The translations under genes and the position numbers were made by a program. DNA of 64,000 nucleotides, taken from NCBI RefSeq assembly GCF_027409185.1, contig NC_084469.1:101123835-101187834 (forward strand), given 5' to 3'. This document shows positions 45,717-55,899 of the stretch, one piece after another (within the stretch, counting starts at the first letter, position 1; each line of letters begins with the position of its first letter). The notes beneath the pieces are model-generated. The model was not told where the DNA came from and did not search any database. It saw only the letters and a program-made list of their open reading frames with translations. The stretch comes from Cynocephalus volans (Eukaryota; Chordata; Mammalia; Dermoptera; Cynocephalidae).

Positions 45717-45995
45717 GGTGTTTAGTGTCCAGAAGGGAGCTGTCATAATTGTCAGAACATAAAGAACACATATTGGATGTTAAGACCACCATCTTTGCAT
45801 TTAAGGTGCACAAGTACATAAGGGCCTCAATAAATCCTTGGGACATAAGTGTCCTGTTACATTGTCGATTTTCCAAGGAGAAGGCAAACAAGCACCAGAA
45901 ATCATAATGAAGGGAAACACTAAAAAGGCTGAATGTAAATTGATGACCATGAAATACTGAGTGCTAGAAGGGATCACAGACAGATCAGTGTTAGG
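45717..45995. other. Duplicated intergenic sequence
   Basis: Counterpart of ~9,495-9,818. No gene is seen. The 1.28 kb that follows in copy A is missing here at ~45,998. Confidence 0.55.
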
Positions 45996-45997
45996 GT

Positions 45998-47230
45998 GGG
46001 GTAAGACTTTCTAAGATAAACAGAAGCTGAGGGCAGTTCATTATCACTAGGTCTACTCTACAACACATGGTAAAAGGAGTCCTTCAGTTTGCAGTGAAAA
46101 AACATTAGACAGTAAGTGAAATCTTTATGAAAAAATAAATATTTCTGATGAGATAAATAATTAACAAATAAAAAAGCCACTGTTGTATTTTTAATTTGTA
46201 ACTCCACTTTTTATGTTCTATAGGATTTAAAAGACAAATGCATAAAACTTTATAAAACTATCTTATAGAGGAGCAAAACCTAAAGATTCATATTGAGTTA
46301 ATAACAGCATATAGAAGGAGGACATAAATTCTGTATTAGAGCAAAGTTTTTGCATGCAATTGAATTTAAAGTGGTGTCAATTTCATCTATATTATTATAA
46401 ATTAAGAATGTTCAATGTAATGCCCACAGTAACCACAAAGAAAATTTCTAATATATACAAAAAAGGAAAGAAGAAAAAATCAAAAGGGTTTACGTCAAAA
46501 AATCAGTTAGACACAAAATAAAGCAGAAATAGAGGTAATAAGGGGGGAAAAAGTAAAACATACAGAAAAAAAGGAAAACAGCATAAATAAGTCTCTTCTT
46601 ACTAGTAATTTCTTTAAAAGTAAATGGACTAAGCTTTATGATCAAAAAGCAGAAGTTAGCAGTATAAATTTAAAAAACATAATCCAAGTATATTTTATCT
46701 ATGAGAGACTCACTTTAGGTTCAAAAAAAATTAAAATGAGAGAACAGAATGAGATATTTCATGTAAACAGTAACAAAAGACAGGTGGGGTGGCCATACTG
46801 ATGTAACAAAGTAGACTTTAGGTCACCACAATTAAAATAGACAAAGACATGTATATTGATAAAAGGGTCAACTCACAGAGATAATATGACAATTAGAAAC
46901 ATATACGCACCAAGCAACAGGCCCTTAAAATACATTAACACTGACAAATTAAACTATGTAAAAACTAAGCATGTGTTCATGCAAAAAAACTATAAAGGAT
47001 ATAAAAAAAGCACATACAAAAAAAGACATTTGCAATGCATATGTCTGGAATGGAAACTAATACCCTGATTATATAAAGAATGCATATGAATTAATAAGAA
47101 AAAGATAAACAGTTCAGTATAAATACTACAAACAGATATTTAATACAAGGGAAAATAAAGGGCCTCAAAATATGTGAAAAGACCTTCAAGCGTACAATAA
47201 TAAGAGATATGCAAGTAAATGAAATAATTT
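45998..47230 (+). mobile_element. Old LINE-1 internal sequence (L1M), duplicate
   Basis: Counterpart of ~11,100-12,110, but with the extra 46,714-46,972 that copy A lost ('AACATATACGCACCAAGCAA' is typical L1 sequence). Decayed. Confidence 0.62.
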
Positions 47231-48187
47231 TAAAACCACTAGATTTTCAGTGTAAACAAAACTGGAGGGCCATGATATGGATCACCAAGAACATTTAATG
47301 TATATGTAAATTCGTTCAACCGCTTAGAAAAACTGTTTGAAAATACCGAAAGGAGAATAGTTACAACCTTACGTGCAAAATTTTCTGCTAACTATAAACC
47401 TCTCTCTCATTTCCACCAGGAGACAAACATAAAACATTCAAACATAGTTATTTATAACAGAAAAATATAAATAAAATTTTCATCAATATCAGAAAAGATC
47501 ACAATGTTAAGTCACCACACATAATGTAAAAATACATAACATTGGAAATAAATTAATTATGGCTACACCCAACAACATGACTGAATGCTAAAAGTGCAAT
47601 ACTGAGAAAATAATAAGTGCAGAGAAATTCATATGTTAAGATTACACTTTGCACAAATTTGAGAAGAGAAAATTTGAAATTGGACTGGAACACATACAAG
47701 CATGATTTGATGACATTTAATCCTATTGCCAGTTTCACATGGCATTTTTATAGAATTCAACCTAATAGAACATCATAAAAAATGATAAATACAGATTTCA
47801 GGATAGTGTTTGCTGCTGAGAGAGGACAGGGTGATGTGTGTGGCTGACCTTTGGGTGGATCCTGTGATGATGGTGTTGCTTTCCTTTTAACCCCTAAATT
47901 AGTTTATCTGTTTTTATTATGTTACTTTTATTTCAGAACTACAGATAGGTCTTAAGCACCACTTAGCACGTTATTTTCCATGTAAAATTGAGGTAATGCC
48001 TTCCATTATTACAAATTCTAAATACATTCTCCCGTGATGTTCTAATATGGAAGTCGTGTATGTCAGACTTCGGAGGTCATCAGAATATCACAAAATACTT
48101 ACAAATAATGCTCATCACTCACATATCTCTCCAGAGATTCAAAGTCATTATTTCTTGGGCGAGGATATGGGCAAAAGTCTCAGGTGA
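47231..48187. other. End of copy B, including truncated fifth OR unit
   Basis: 47,790-48,187 duplicates the start of unit 2 (12,640-13,046), including CTGCTGAGAGAGGACAGGG at 47,814. The receptor gene that should follow ~2 kb later is absent because the duplicated segment ended at 48,187. Confidence 0.75.
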
Positions 48188-48376
48188 AACTCACACAGGA
48201 TTTTGAACTTGAATGAAGAAAAAGATAGAATACATCTTATCATTGCGATGTAGGTTATATTTGTAATGATTTTAATTGGATTTTGGCTTAAATAAAAGTG
48301 TTTAAAAAATAAGTTTCATCTTTCATCTACTTTTATTTACTTTCCCTAAAGAGTTTGCTCAAAAATATGCTTATTT

Positions 48377-48470
48377 TTCTGTTTTGGTGGCTGGCCGGCA
48401 CAGGTTTCTAACCCTGGACCTTGGTGTTATCAGCACCACGTTCTAATCAGTTCAGCTAACTGGCCAGCCC
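48377..48470 (-). repeat. CYN-type SINE monomer
   Basis: The complement reads GGGGCTGGCCAGTTAGCTGA, then 'GTGGTGCTGATAACACCAAG'. It lies just outside the array. Confidence 0.85.
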
Positions 48471-48873
48471 CACCAAATGTGCATCTTTATGGCACAGACT
48501 CTATTCCTATTGGGGATGGCTGGAAAAAGCCACATATGTCACAGCCCACAGTGAGTGGTCAGGGGTGGACGTCCCCAAGGCAATGGAGGATTCTCCATGT
48601 CACAGACGGAAACAGTCCACCCTTCCCGGTAGCACAGAGACAAACACACACACACACACACAAACACACACGTACACACACACAATCACAGAGGCATATT
48701 CAGAAATTTAATTATGACTTCACTCATCATTCTCCAGCTTTCTCCACTATTTTTCAAATGTCACAACAAGGTACTTCTAAAGAGTCTTTCCTGGTTGCTC
48801 TCAGGGTAGGAAGCCAGAGCTGACCTGTTTGAACAATTAGACAGAAATCAAAAACAGTAAACGTGTCAGGATG
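48471..48873. other. Intergenic with (CA)n microsatellite
   Basis: A CA-rich tract at ~48,642-48,692. The open frame 48,479-48,823 runs through it and is not convincing as a gene. Confidence 0.6.
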
Positions 48874-49300
48874 TGCTATAGTTTAAACGTGATTTCCACG
48901 TAAAAGCTCATGGCAATTAGATTCACAGTTGGGCAGTGTTGTGAGGTGGGGTCGAGTGGGAAGGTTTTGAGTCACGGGGCCGAATCCCTCATGCACGTTA
49001 GTGTCCTCCCTCGGGAATGAGTGAGCTCTGGCTCTATCAGTTCTCTAGAGAGCTGAGTGTTAAAAACAGCCTGGCACCTCCCTCGCTCCTCTTCTCTGTG
49101 GCCGTGTCATCTCTCACACCTGCCAGCTGCTCTTCCGCTTCCCTCCCTGAGTGGAAGCAGCTTGAGGCCCTCGTCAGATGTCAGAGGAAGTTGCATCTGA
49201 CTTTCCAGTATACAGAATTCTGAGCCAAGCAAACCTCTTTTCTTTATAAACTATCCAGTCTTGGGGATTATGTTATAGCAACACGAAAACAAACTAATAC
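48874..49300 (+). mobile_element. Solo LTR, MST/THE1-like ERVL-MaLR, 5-bp target duplication
   Basis: 427 bp starting TGCTATAGTTTAAACGTGAT and ending 'AACAAACTAATAC', flanked by GGATG (48,869-48,873 and 49,301-49,305). Typical MaLR landmarks include the 'CCTCTTTTCTTTATAAACTA' region before the end. No internal sequence remains. Confidence 0.85.
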
Positions 49301-49955
49301 GGATGTCTTGTGCATTTCCCTGTTTGCCTTCACCCAGGAGTTCATTATTGATGGGTAACATAACCCCCAAAATTCATTTTAGCAATCAATTTTTATCCTA
49401 TGTGACCATACTCAAAACCCACGGAGAAAATAACCTTCATAGAATGAATGAACTGGGTGTCACAAAGTGAATGTCACTACTACGCAATCCCTGCAGGATG
49501 GAAGGTGACTCAGGAAACGGGTCAGGTTGGATGGATTTTGATGGGATTGGGCTGGTACTGATTGCATTATCCCCTATTGATTAAGCGATAGTCCACCCTC
49601 CAGTTTTTCAAGTCCCTCCTGTTTTCAATGCCAAGAACAACCAATCACATCAGTTCTCGCCCACAAATCCTCTGGCTCCAGCCCTTCTGATGACACCGAA
49701 GGACTCCCCTGGGAGCTCACTGTCAGAGCATGTTCCACCCGCCTCAGCCACAGGAATCTCTCTCCAAAGCTCAGGCTCTCTGTGAGACCAGCCTTAGGGC
49801 CGACACCTCTCCCTCAAGAGAAGTGAAGAATCAGGGGCCCCAAGGTCGATATTCGCATGAAACAGATAGAGAAATGCTTTTGCTAACAGAGAAAAGCCAG
49901 CCCTTTACCACGAAGACTTACTGATGTCCAAAAAGCCCCAGTGCAGTGGAAGAGG
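49301..49955. other. Intergenic, no gene recognised
   Basis: Moderately GC-rich. The 64-codon frame at 49,730-49,924 is unrecognised. Parts of 49,600-49,900 have an LTR-like feel (CCAATCACA, then CTGGGAGCTCACTGTCAGAG), but no ends could be defined. Confidence 0.4.
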
Positions 49956-50500
49956 TAGACGTGCATCCAGCTCTAATAGATCCCGTCAAACAGTTTTCCA
50001 AAGGGGTTGTACCCACTCAAACTCACGCTGATTCCTCCATAGACTTGGAAGCACTTGGTATTAATGTCTTTTCCATTTTATCTAAACTGATCTGCCTATA
50101 GCAGTATCTTGTGATTTTTATTAGCAATATCCTGAAGCGGTTAAATATTTGATCACAATTTTGTTGACCATTTGTTTCTCCTCTTCTCAGTGGTGCCGAC
50201 TTCAGTTTTTACCCATTTTTTAAAGTGAGTTATCAGTATTTTTTTTTATTTGACAGAATTCGTTATGTATTCTAGCTTCATTTACTCCACCAGATGGATG
50301 TAATGCAAATCTCTTCTCCCACTCTGGTTTTTTCAACTCCTCTCTTTTATTAATTAATTTGGATGAATAGCGGCTCTTATACCTTAATATGATCCAAGTT
50401 ATAATTTTCTCTTTTCTATTTTGAGTTTTATTTTATCAAGACCAAAAATGGTTTCCTCATTCATTGTTAAGCTGCTCTTCTACCATTTTTTTTAATTAAA
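49956..50500 (-). mobile_element. Old LINE-1 3' part, minus orientation
   Basis: 'TTTTCCAAAGGGGTTGTACC', 'GACCATTTGTTTCTCCTCTT' and 'AATCTCTTCTCCCACTCTGG' are diverged complements of the ORF2 3' third. Confidence 0.65.
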
Positions 50501-50699
50501 GCTATTTACTGTGTTTTACGTTTAGAACTGCAAATAGGAACATAAGAAGTTAAGAAGAGATTGAACACAGCAAAAGCCTAGATTACTAAACTGAAACACA
50601 GTTTTTGAGTTAATATCCCTGTAAACTCACAGCATGAACAACGTCTGATAATTTAGGAAAGAGTTAAAGCAAATGGGGTGTGATTAAAAAGAGAGTAGA

Positions 50700-51600
50700 G
50701 AAACTAGAGGAAGTAGGAATATTTAGAATAAAAATACAAACACACATTCCAAAATGAAGACATCAACCCACAGATTCACTTAACTCCACATCCTGCAAAC
50801 ATAGTAAACACACAGGAAGCAATAATTAGCTACACAGTGGTCCAGAAACCAAAGATAATGAGAAAGATTTTAGAGAATGCAGAGGCCAAAGAAGCAAGAA
50901 AAAGACCAACAGAGGAGGTCTCCAAATAAATAAAATGACATAGACGTCAATGGAGGACTATTTTTAAAGTGCTCAAAGAAACCTGCTAAACCAGAATTAA
51001 ATACCCAGCCCCAGAGTTGCCCCAAAATATAAATGCCTTCAGAAATACTGAAATGTAAACATTTTGTTGTTAGCAGCCTTGAATTAGAAAAATGTACTCA
51101 AATGAGCTCTGAAACACAAACAAATGCAGTGCTCGACCGAGAACTAAAAATGCAGGAAAGAATAAAAAGCAACAAAAAGATTAATATATGGATGAATATT
51201 GCTTTATGAGGCAGTACTAGAAATGTCTCATGGACAGTAAATATACGTACAATTAAAAGGCACAAGGGCCGGCCCATGGCTCACTTGGGAGAGTGTGGTG
51301 CCGACAACACCAAGTCAAGGGTTAAGATCCCCTTACCGGTCACCTTAAAAAAAAAAAGGCACAACATCGGTAATACAAAAGTTAGGAAGGGTAAAAATAG
51401 AATTAAAACTGTTCTAAGGCATCACTATTTGGGGGAGGGGGTAAAAGCAGTTATCTGTATCAGAGCATACAAAGGATTCATGATTCCATTATTACTGAGT
51501 TACTCAGATTTGTATATCATCGTATCCAACAAGTTTATTGAGAGAACAATGGAAAATAAAATATTTAATTCAAAGTCAGTCAAATAAAGGACAAAAGGAA
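50700..51600 (+). mobile_element. L1/HAL1-like internal sequence, interrupted by a SINE
   Basis: A-rich sense sequence ('ACCTGCTAAACCAGAATTAA', 'AAATGCCTTCAGAAATACTG') resembling HAL1 or L1M internal parts. It is split by the SINE at 51,268. Assignment is weak. Confidence 0.45.
51268..51357 (+). repeat. CYN-type SINE, GGGCCGGCCC variant
   Basis: GGGCCGGCCCATGGCTCACT, then 'GGTGCCGACAACACCAAGTC', ending CCTTACCGGTCA and poly(A). It has the same 5' module as the dimers at 24,576 and 58,605. Confidence 0.9.
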
Positions 51601-52080
51601 TATTAATCAGTTAAGTGAAAGCCTAGGGAAAGGGTAAGATGGTTGAAATAATCTCAAATTTACTGGTAATTACATGAAACACAAGTGCACAAAACAGTAA
51701 TTTCTTTTCAATAACTGTACGATATATTGTATAGGATTGTGAATAAATATTTTGGGTATTCTTTACTTGATCAACTACTAAACGGTCTTTGCTTTTTTTT
51801 CCAATTAAAACAAATGTTGGATGAAAACTTATGTGCATAGAACCTTCCATTCCTATTCCTATAGAATGTGTTCAAAGACATCGAAATAGCAGCAGAAAAA
51901 GGAAACAATTAATGGTGATTTTAACTGCAAATATGACCCCTCACACACGTGTATGAAAGTTTTTCATCTACCAACACTATCTGGCAGTTTAAATAAATTT
52001 CCGTTTTTTGGTTTCTATATAAAGATTTAGAACTCTCTCAAATCCCAAGGATAGGAGACAGGACGTCTCCCAGGAATTAC
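51601..52080. other. Intergenic upstream of the MBD3L gene
   Basis: AT-rich DNA. The 75-codon frame at 51,623-51,850 is unrecognised. Nothing else is seen. Confidence 0.5.
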
Positions 52081-52084
52081 GCAC

Positions 52085-52117
52085 TGATTGGGTTATCCAC
52101 TCGTTTCCTCTATAAAA
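52085..52117 (+). promoter_or_regulatory. Core promoter of the MBD3L2-like gene
   Basis: Inverted CCAAT box (GATTGG, 52,085-52,090) and TATAAAA (52,111-52,117) sit 92-124 bp before the ATG at 52,209. That places transcription start near 52,140. Spacing is normal for a TATA promoter, supporting a live gene over a retrocopy. Confidence 0.6.
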
Positions 52118-52208
52118 AAGGCATGAGATGGGAAGTCGCTGCATTTTCCAGCAAGCCACAGGCTGTCCGCATCTCTGGAATGGGGCCAGCAGGACAAGCT
52201 CTACAACC

Positions 52209-55138
52209 ATGGACAAACCTGCCTCGACCTCTTTTCCAAGCCAGCCTGTTCTGGTGAGTACGATGTCCACAGTGACAGGAAGACTGTATGTTTGTGTCTT
52301 TTTCTTTCCATAAAACCTTTTGAAGTTAGAATACAGTTGTTCTTAAAACAAGCTTATATCTTGTGGAAATCCTCATTTCCTAGGTGTTAGCATTTGATGA
52401 GTAATATTCAAGGTATTCTCATTTTTTGCATATGAAGCTGTCTTGGGATAATAGGCAAGATTTTTTAAAAAACCAACAACATCCCAAGGAAGGGGAGGTG
52501 GTATTACTTGGCCCTGTGCTGTTGAAATCGTCCCCCTCTCTGAACAATTCTTTAACCAGAATTTCCCCCCCCTTTTTTTCTTTAATTTTATTTCTTGTGT
52601 TAAATATCATGTAGTCAGTCCTTTCCTAATGTCGCCATCACATTTAATTTTAACTAATTTTTTTCTCTTCTTTTTCTCTTTCTCCCCTCTCCTTCCTCCT
52701 TTCCCCCTTCTCCTACCCAGTTTCAGTCTCTCTTTCTCTCTGCCTGATTGTTCATCCCAGCACTTGATCATCTCTGACATTATACTAGAAATTCATGACT
52801 CTGTTTATGTCTTCTTTCCCACCAAGATTAAAATAAACAGGGGCAGGGCCGGCCCGTGGCTCCCTCGGGAGAGCGTGATGCTGACAACACCAAGCCAAGG
52901 GTTAAGGTCCCTTTACCAGTCTTCTTTTAAAAGAAAAATAAATAAATAAATAAATAAATAAACTGGGGCACTGACTTTATTCAGTTAACTTCTGATCCCA
53001 GGTTTTAGTGTGAGCTTGACACACAACAGGTTCCCTATAATCAAAAGAAACGAATATTTTTTCCTTCAAATTAGGACCTCTTGGGTATCGCAAGTGGTAG
53101 TTTTAATAATTATGCCAGGGAGAGAGAAATGAAATGAGAAGTATATTCTTCATCCCTATAAAAATTTGCTGAAGATAGAAAGGAAGTTTTTAGAATGAGG
53201 ACAGCACTGATTAGGTTTGCATTTTAAACAGATTAATGTGACTAGAGTCTTATAATTGGATTAGAGAGAAAAGGATTGCAAATCAAGATGGTAGTTAATC
53301 ATTTACTGCAGTAGACCATCAAAAGATTGTATCATTACAGAATTTCAGTTAAGGGAGTTTATTCAATATAGAAAGTGGGCTTTAGGAGTCTGAATAATTG
53401 AGGCTTTTCATGAGTATATTGAGCCCTTTCTAAGCACGAAGCAATATGTGAATACAGCTGTAGTAACCCACAGTGAGCTTCTCTTCATAGAGCATCCAAT
53501 TTAGAGAGGAAATATAATAGAAATAGAAAATGCTATACATATAAGTACATTTTTAAAAATACCAAGAAAGAAAAACACAGTGTCTTAATTTCGATTGCTG
53601 GATCTGCAAAGGCTACTCTTGGATGATATTTTGCATTATACCTAAAAGGAGATCAGGAATTATTCACAGTTGAGAATCTCTAGGTGAATTCAAGGGATCA
53701 ATGGTTGATTGATAAGAGCATGAGGTGGCAGGGGCCCAGAATGACTCTCAAGTTTAGGCTGTATATCAACAACAACAATGAAGTTTGAAATCGGAGGAAA
53801 AAGTGAGTTATTTGAGGAAGTTGTTAGATCACCTGGAGACCTTTTCACTGTGAGATGAGTCACCAATATTGTCACTGATGTGGTGAGTGGACAGGTGGAT
53901 ATTTGGGCCTTGGGGTTTCAGTCAGATCTGAGCTGCTGCTATGGGCATTTCCAGCTCATTAACAGTATCAGAAGACAGGGAAATGGGTGAGGTTTCCAGG
54001 CAGGAATGTGTGGTTGGAGAACAGATGAGAGATCGGGACTGACTTCTGAGAAGCCTCCGTTGTTGTGTTAGGGCAGAAAGAGGAGCCGAGGTTAACAGAA
54101 GCAGGAGAGTGGGAGGATCAGGGGGAGTAAAAATTCTGGCTGGAGTAAAATGTTTCCTTGAAGAATGATCATTTATAGTGCAGGTCTTTGTGTAAAAGAC
54201 TGATGAAAAAAACGTGGTGCTTCTGAGGTTATTTCTGACCAGGAGAATTTTAGGTGAAGATGGGATCTGGGTGTAGAAGTGACTATTAAGGGTTGAGTCG
54301 TGCATGATTTCTTGGGACACTGGGAACTAAAGGAGCTGTGACAACTAGAAGGTGATTGTGTGTCCTAAAGCACAGGAAGAAGAGATACAGAGAAATCTGA
54401 GGTCTTGGGAATACAACCAACCCCTATTTTGTTTAAATTTCCTACTTTATCTTGCTTTTAAAGGGAAAGCTCAAAAGAAATATGATGACCCCAGCTTTAC
54501 AGAGGAAACGACAACTAGTCTTGGTAACCAAGGCCAAGCGGAGCTCTGGTGTTAGTTGTGCACTCCCTATAGAACTGCGCAGCTGCTTCTTTCAGAGGCC
54601 GGTGACTAGAATAACTCCCCTTCTTGGCAATGAGGTTACACGCCATCAATGGCAGCAGAAGCTGGAGAAGCCCCAGCAGCTCTGTGCCTACAGAAGGCTG
54701 CAGGGACTCCAGCCCCGCAGCAGCGAAGGAGACCTTTTAAATCCTTTGAATTTTGCAAATGCCTTACAAGTCACTGCACCAGGAATTCCAGGGGAATCCC
54801 TGGGCCAAGCTGGTGCTGGGGATCTGCAATCTCGCTCCTGGCCCACCCTTGCCCAGTCTTCAGATTGGGCAGAGAGGATCCCAGGAGCAGGTCTTCATCT
54901 CTCACCGTCCTTCTACAGCCAAGTGATAACTTATGCAGACATCCGGAGGCAGATGCGGAAAGTAAAGACAGCAAGGGAAAGACTGGCCAAGGCCTTGAGG
55001 GCAGACAGGCTGGCCAGGGAGACAGAGAGAATGAGGAGCCAGGAAGGGAGTCCTGAAAAGCAGATGAAAAACAGGAAAATGCATCCTGAAGAAGCTGAGT
55101 GGTGGGGCCCTTGGGAAGTGACTCACCATGTACCATAG
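52209..55138 (+). CDS. MBD3L2: MBD3L2-like methyl-CpG-binding domain 3-like protein, two exons
   Basis: MBD3L proteins resemble the C-terminal part of MBD2/MBD3 without the methyl-DNA-binding domain and can enter NuRD-type complexes; known members are testis or early-embryo restricted. Exon 1 codes 15 residues (MDKPASTSFPSQPVL, 52,209-52,253) followed by GTGAGTA. Exon 2 starts after TTTTAAAG at 54,464 with GKLKRNMM and ends at TAG 55,136-55,138. The joined product is 239 aa, phase 0. Family signatures are FQRPVTRIT at 58-66, LEKPQQLCAYRRLQ at 82-95 and the MBD2/3-like helix ITYADIRRQ...ALRADRLARE at ~170-202, the segment that pairs with GATAD2 in MBD2. N-terminal and central parts look like human MBD3L2, while the RSQEGSPEK tail resembles MBD3L1 and then runs on ~30 residues beyond both. 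The 2.2 kb intron argues against a processed copy. Symbol is from memory; orthology needs a tree. Confidence 0.88.
52254..54463 (+). other. Intron of the MBD3L2-like gene
   Basis: GT...AG intron of 2,210 bp. It contains a pyrimidine-rich tract (52,663-52,745), a SINE (52,853) and, from ~53,100 to 54,300, sequence like the ancient repeat at 7,480 and 8,392 (for example 'AGATGAGAGATCGGGACTGA'). Open frames inside (52,629-52,949 and 53,922-54,320) are repeat-derived. Confidence 0.75.
52853..52965 (+). repeat. CYN-type SINE with (AAAT)n tail, in the intron
   Basis: GGCCGGCCCGTGGCTCCCTC, 'GATGCTGACAACACCAAGCC', CCTTTACCAGTC and an AAATA tail at ~52,933-52,961. Confidence 0.9.
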
Positions 55139-55211
55139 TGACTTCGATGTGACTGTCATCTAAAATCAATCCTCTGAACTGTGATCCTTTGTTATACCCA
55201 AATTGGTCTTG

Positions 55212-55217
55212 ATTAAA
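55212..55217 (+). terminator. ATTAAA polyadenylation signal, MBD3L2-like gene
   Basis: ATTAAA 74 bases after the stop codon, with a TG-rich stretch (GTGTGAAGAGTTGATG) ~20 bases downstream, a standard 3' end arrangement giving a short 3' UTR. Confidence 0.6.
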
Positions 55218-55259
55218 TGCTTTTGAAAGACAAAAAGTGTGAAGAGTTGATGATTTTTG

Positions 55260-55680
55260 GTGAGAAACTGGGTTCCATGAGCAGGGCTGGGGCTGCCCAC
55301 AGCTTGGCACAGGTCACAGCCCCACTATGTCCCCTTGCCCCATACCCCCAGGTCCCCCCAGCCCACATCCCAAACTTGTACTAACTGAGCAACTGGAACA
55401 CCTTGGATTGAAGTTAGTGGCTGGAGGTGGTCAATTTGGCTCAGCAGGAGAGGCGGGATTAGGTGAGTGGAGGGCACGGGCTCGGGTATGAATCCAGGGA
55501 GAGACGTGGGACATGGCCACACCAGCCAAGGGCCTGGCATCACTTCTGGAGCCCCGTTTCCTCCCCAGAGGCCTCAGCTGTTGGCTCAGGTCAGCCTGAA
55601 ACTGCTGTTTCCTCACTGGTCAGACCCAGCTTTGCTGTTACCTCCTCAGAGGGGCCACTCATCACCCTCACCGTGGCAAT
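55260..55680. other. GC-rich intergenic, no gene recognised
   Basis: Several overlapping open frames (55,325-55,906) reflect high GC and few stops. None has a recognisable motif. Confidence 0.5.
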
Positions 55681-55895
55681 TTTGCACTCTGGGGAGGTTT
55701 GGCCATGTCTGGAGACATTTTGGGTTGTCACAAGTTGGGGGAGGGCAGGAAGTGCTACTGTCATATGGCAGGTGGAGGTCAAGGACGCTGCTTCACATCC
55801 TACAGTGCACAGGGCAGCTCCACCTCAAAGAATCATCAGGCCCCAAATTATCAGTGGTGCCAGGCTGGGAAACCCTGCTGGATGTGTTTTCCTGA
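55681..55895 (+). mobile_element. Fossil DNA-transposon-like repeat
   Basis: 'GGCCATGTCTGGAGACATTT', 'TGGGTTGTCACAAGTTGGGG' and 'CATCCTACAGTGCACAGGGC' match a frequent ancient mammalian repeat, probably hAT type. The family name is not certain. Confidence 0.45.
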
Positions 55896-55899
55896 ATCA

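Larger units (their letters stand above)
35561..48187. repeat. Late segmental duplication, copy B
   Basis: Copy of 1-13,046, with alignable DNA from ~35,720 at least and unit-start sequence from ~35,560. The right edge is TCTCAGGTGA at 48,178-48,187, after which homology to unit 2 stops. It carries its own insertions at 39,251-39,515, 42,140-43,194, 44,343-44,623 and ~45,260-45,716, and deletions at ~36,142 (about 1.24 kb) and ~45,998 (about 1.28 kb). Confidence 0.9.

Noticed and set aside
52128-52208. Upstream ATG at 52,128 as the MBD3L start.
   Set aside because: It lies only ~17 bases after the TATA box, so before the expected transcription start; the ATG at 52,209 gives the family-typical N terminus ending ...SFPSQPVL at the splice donor.
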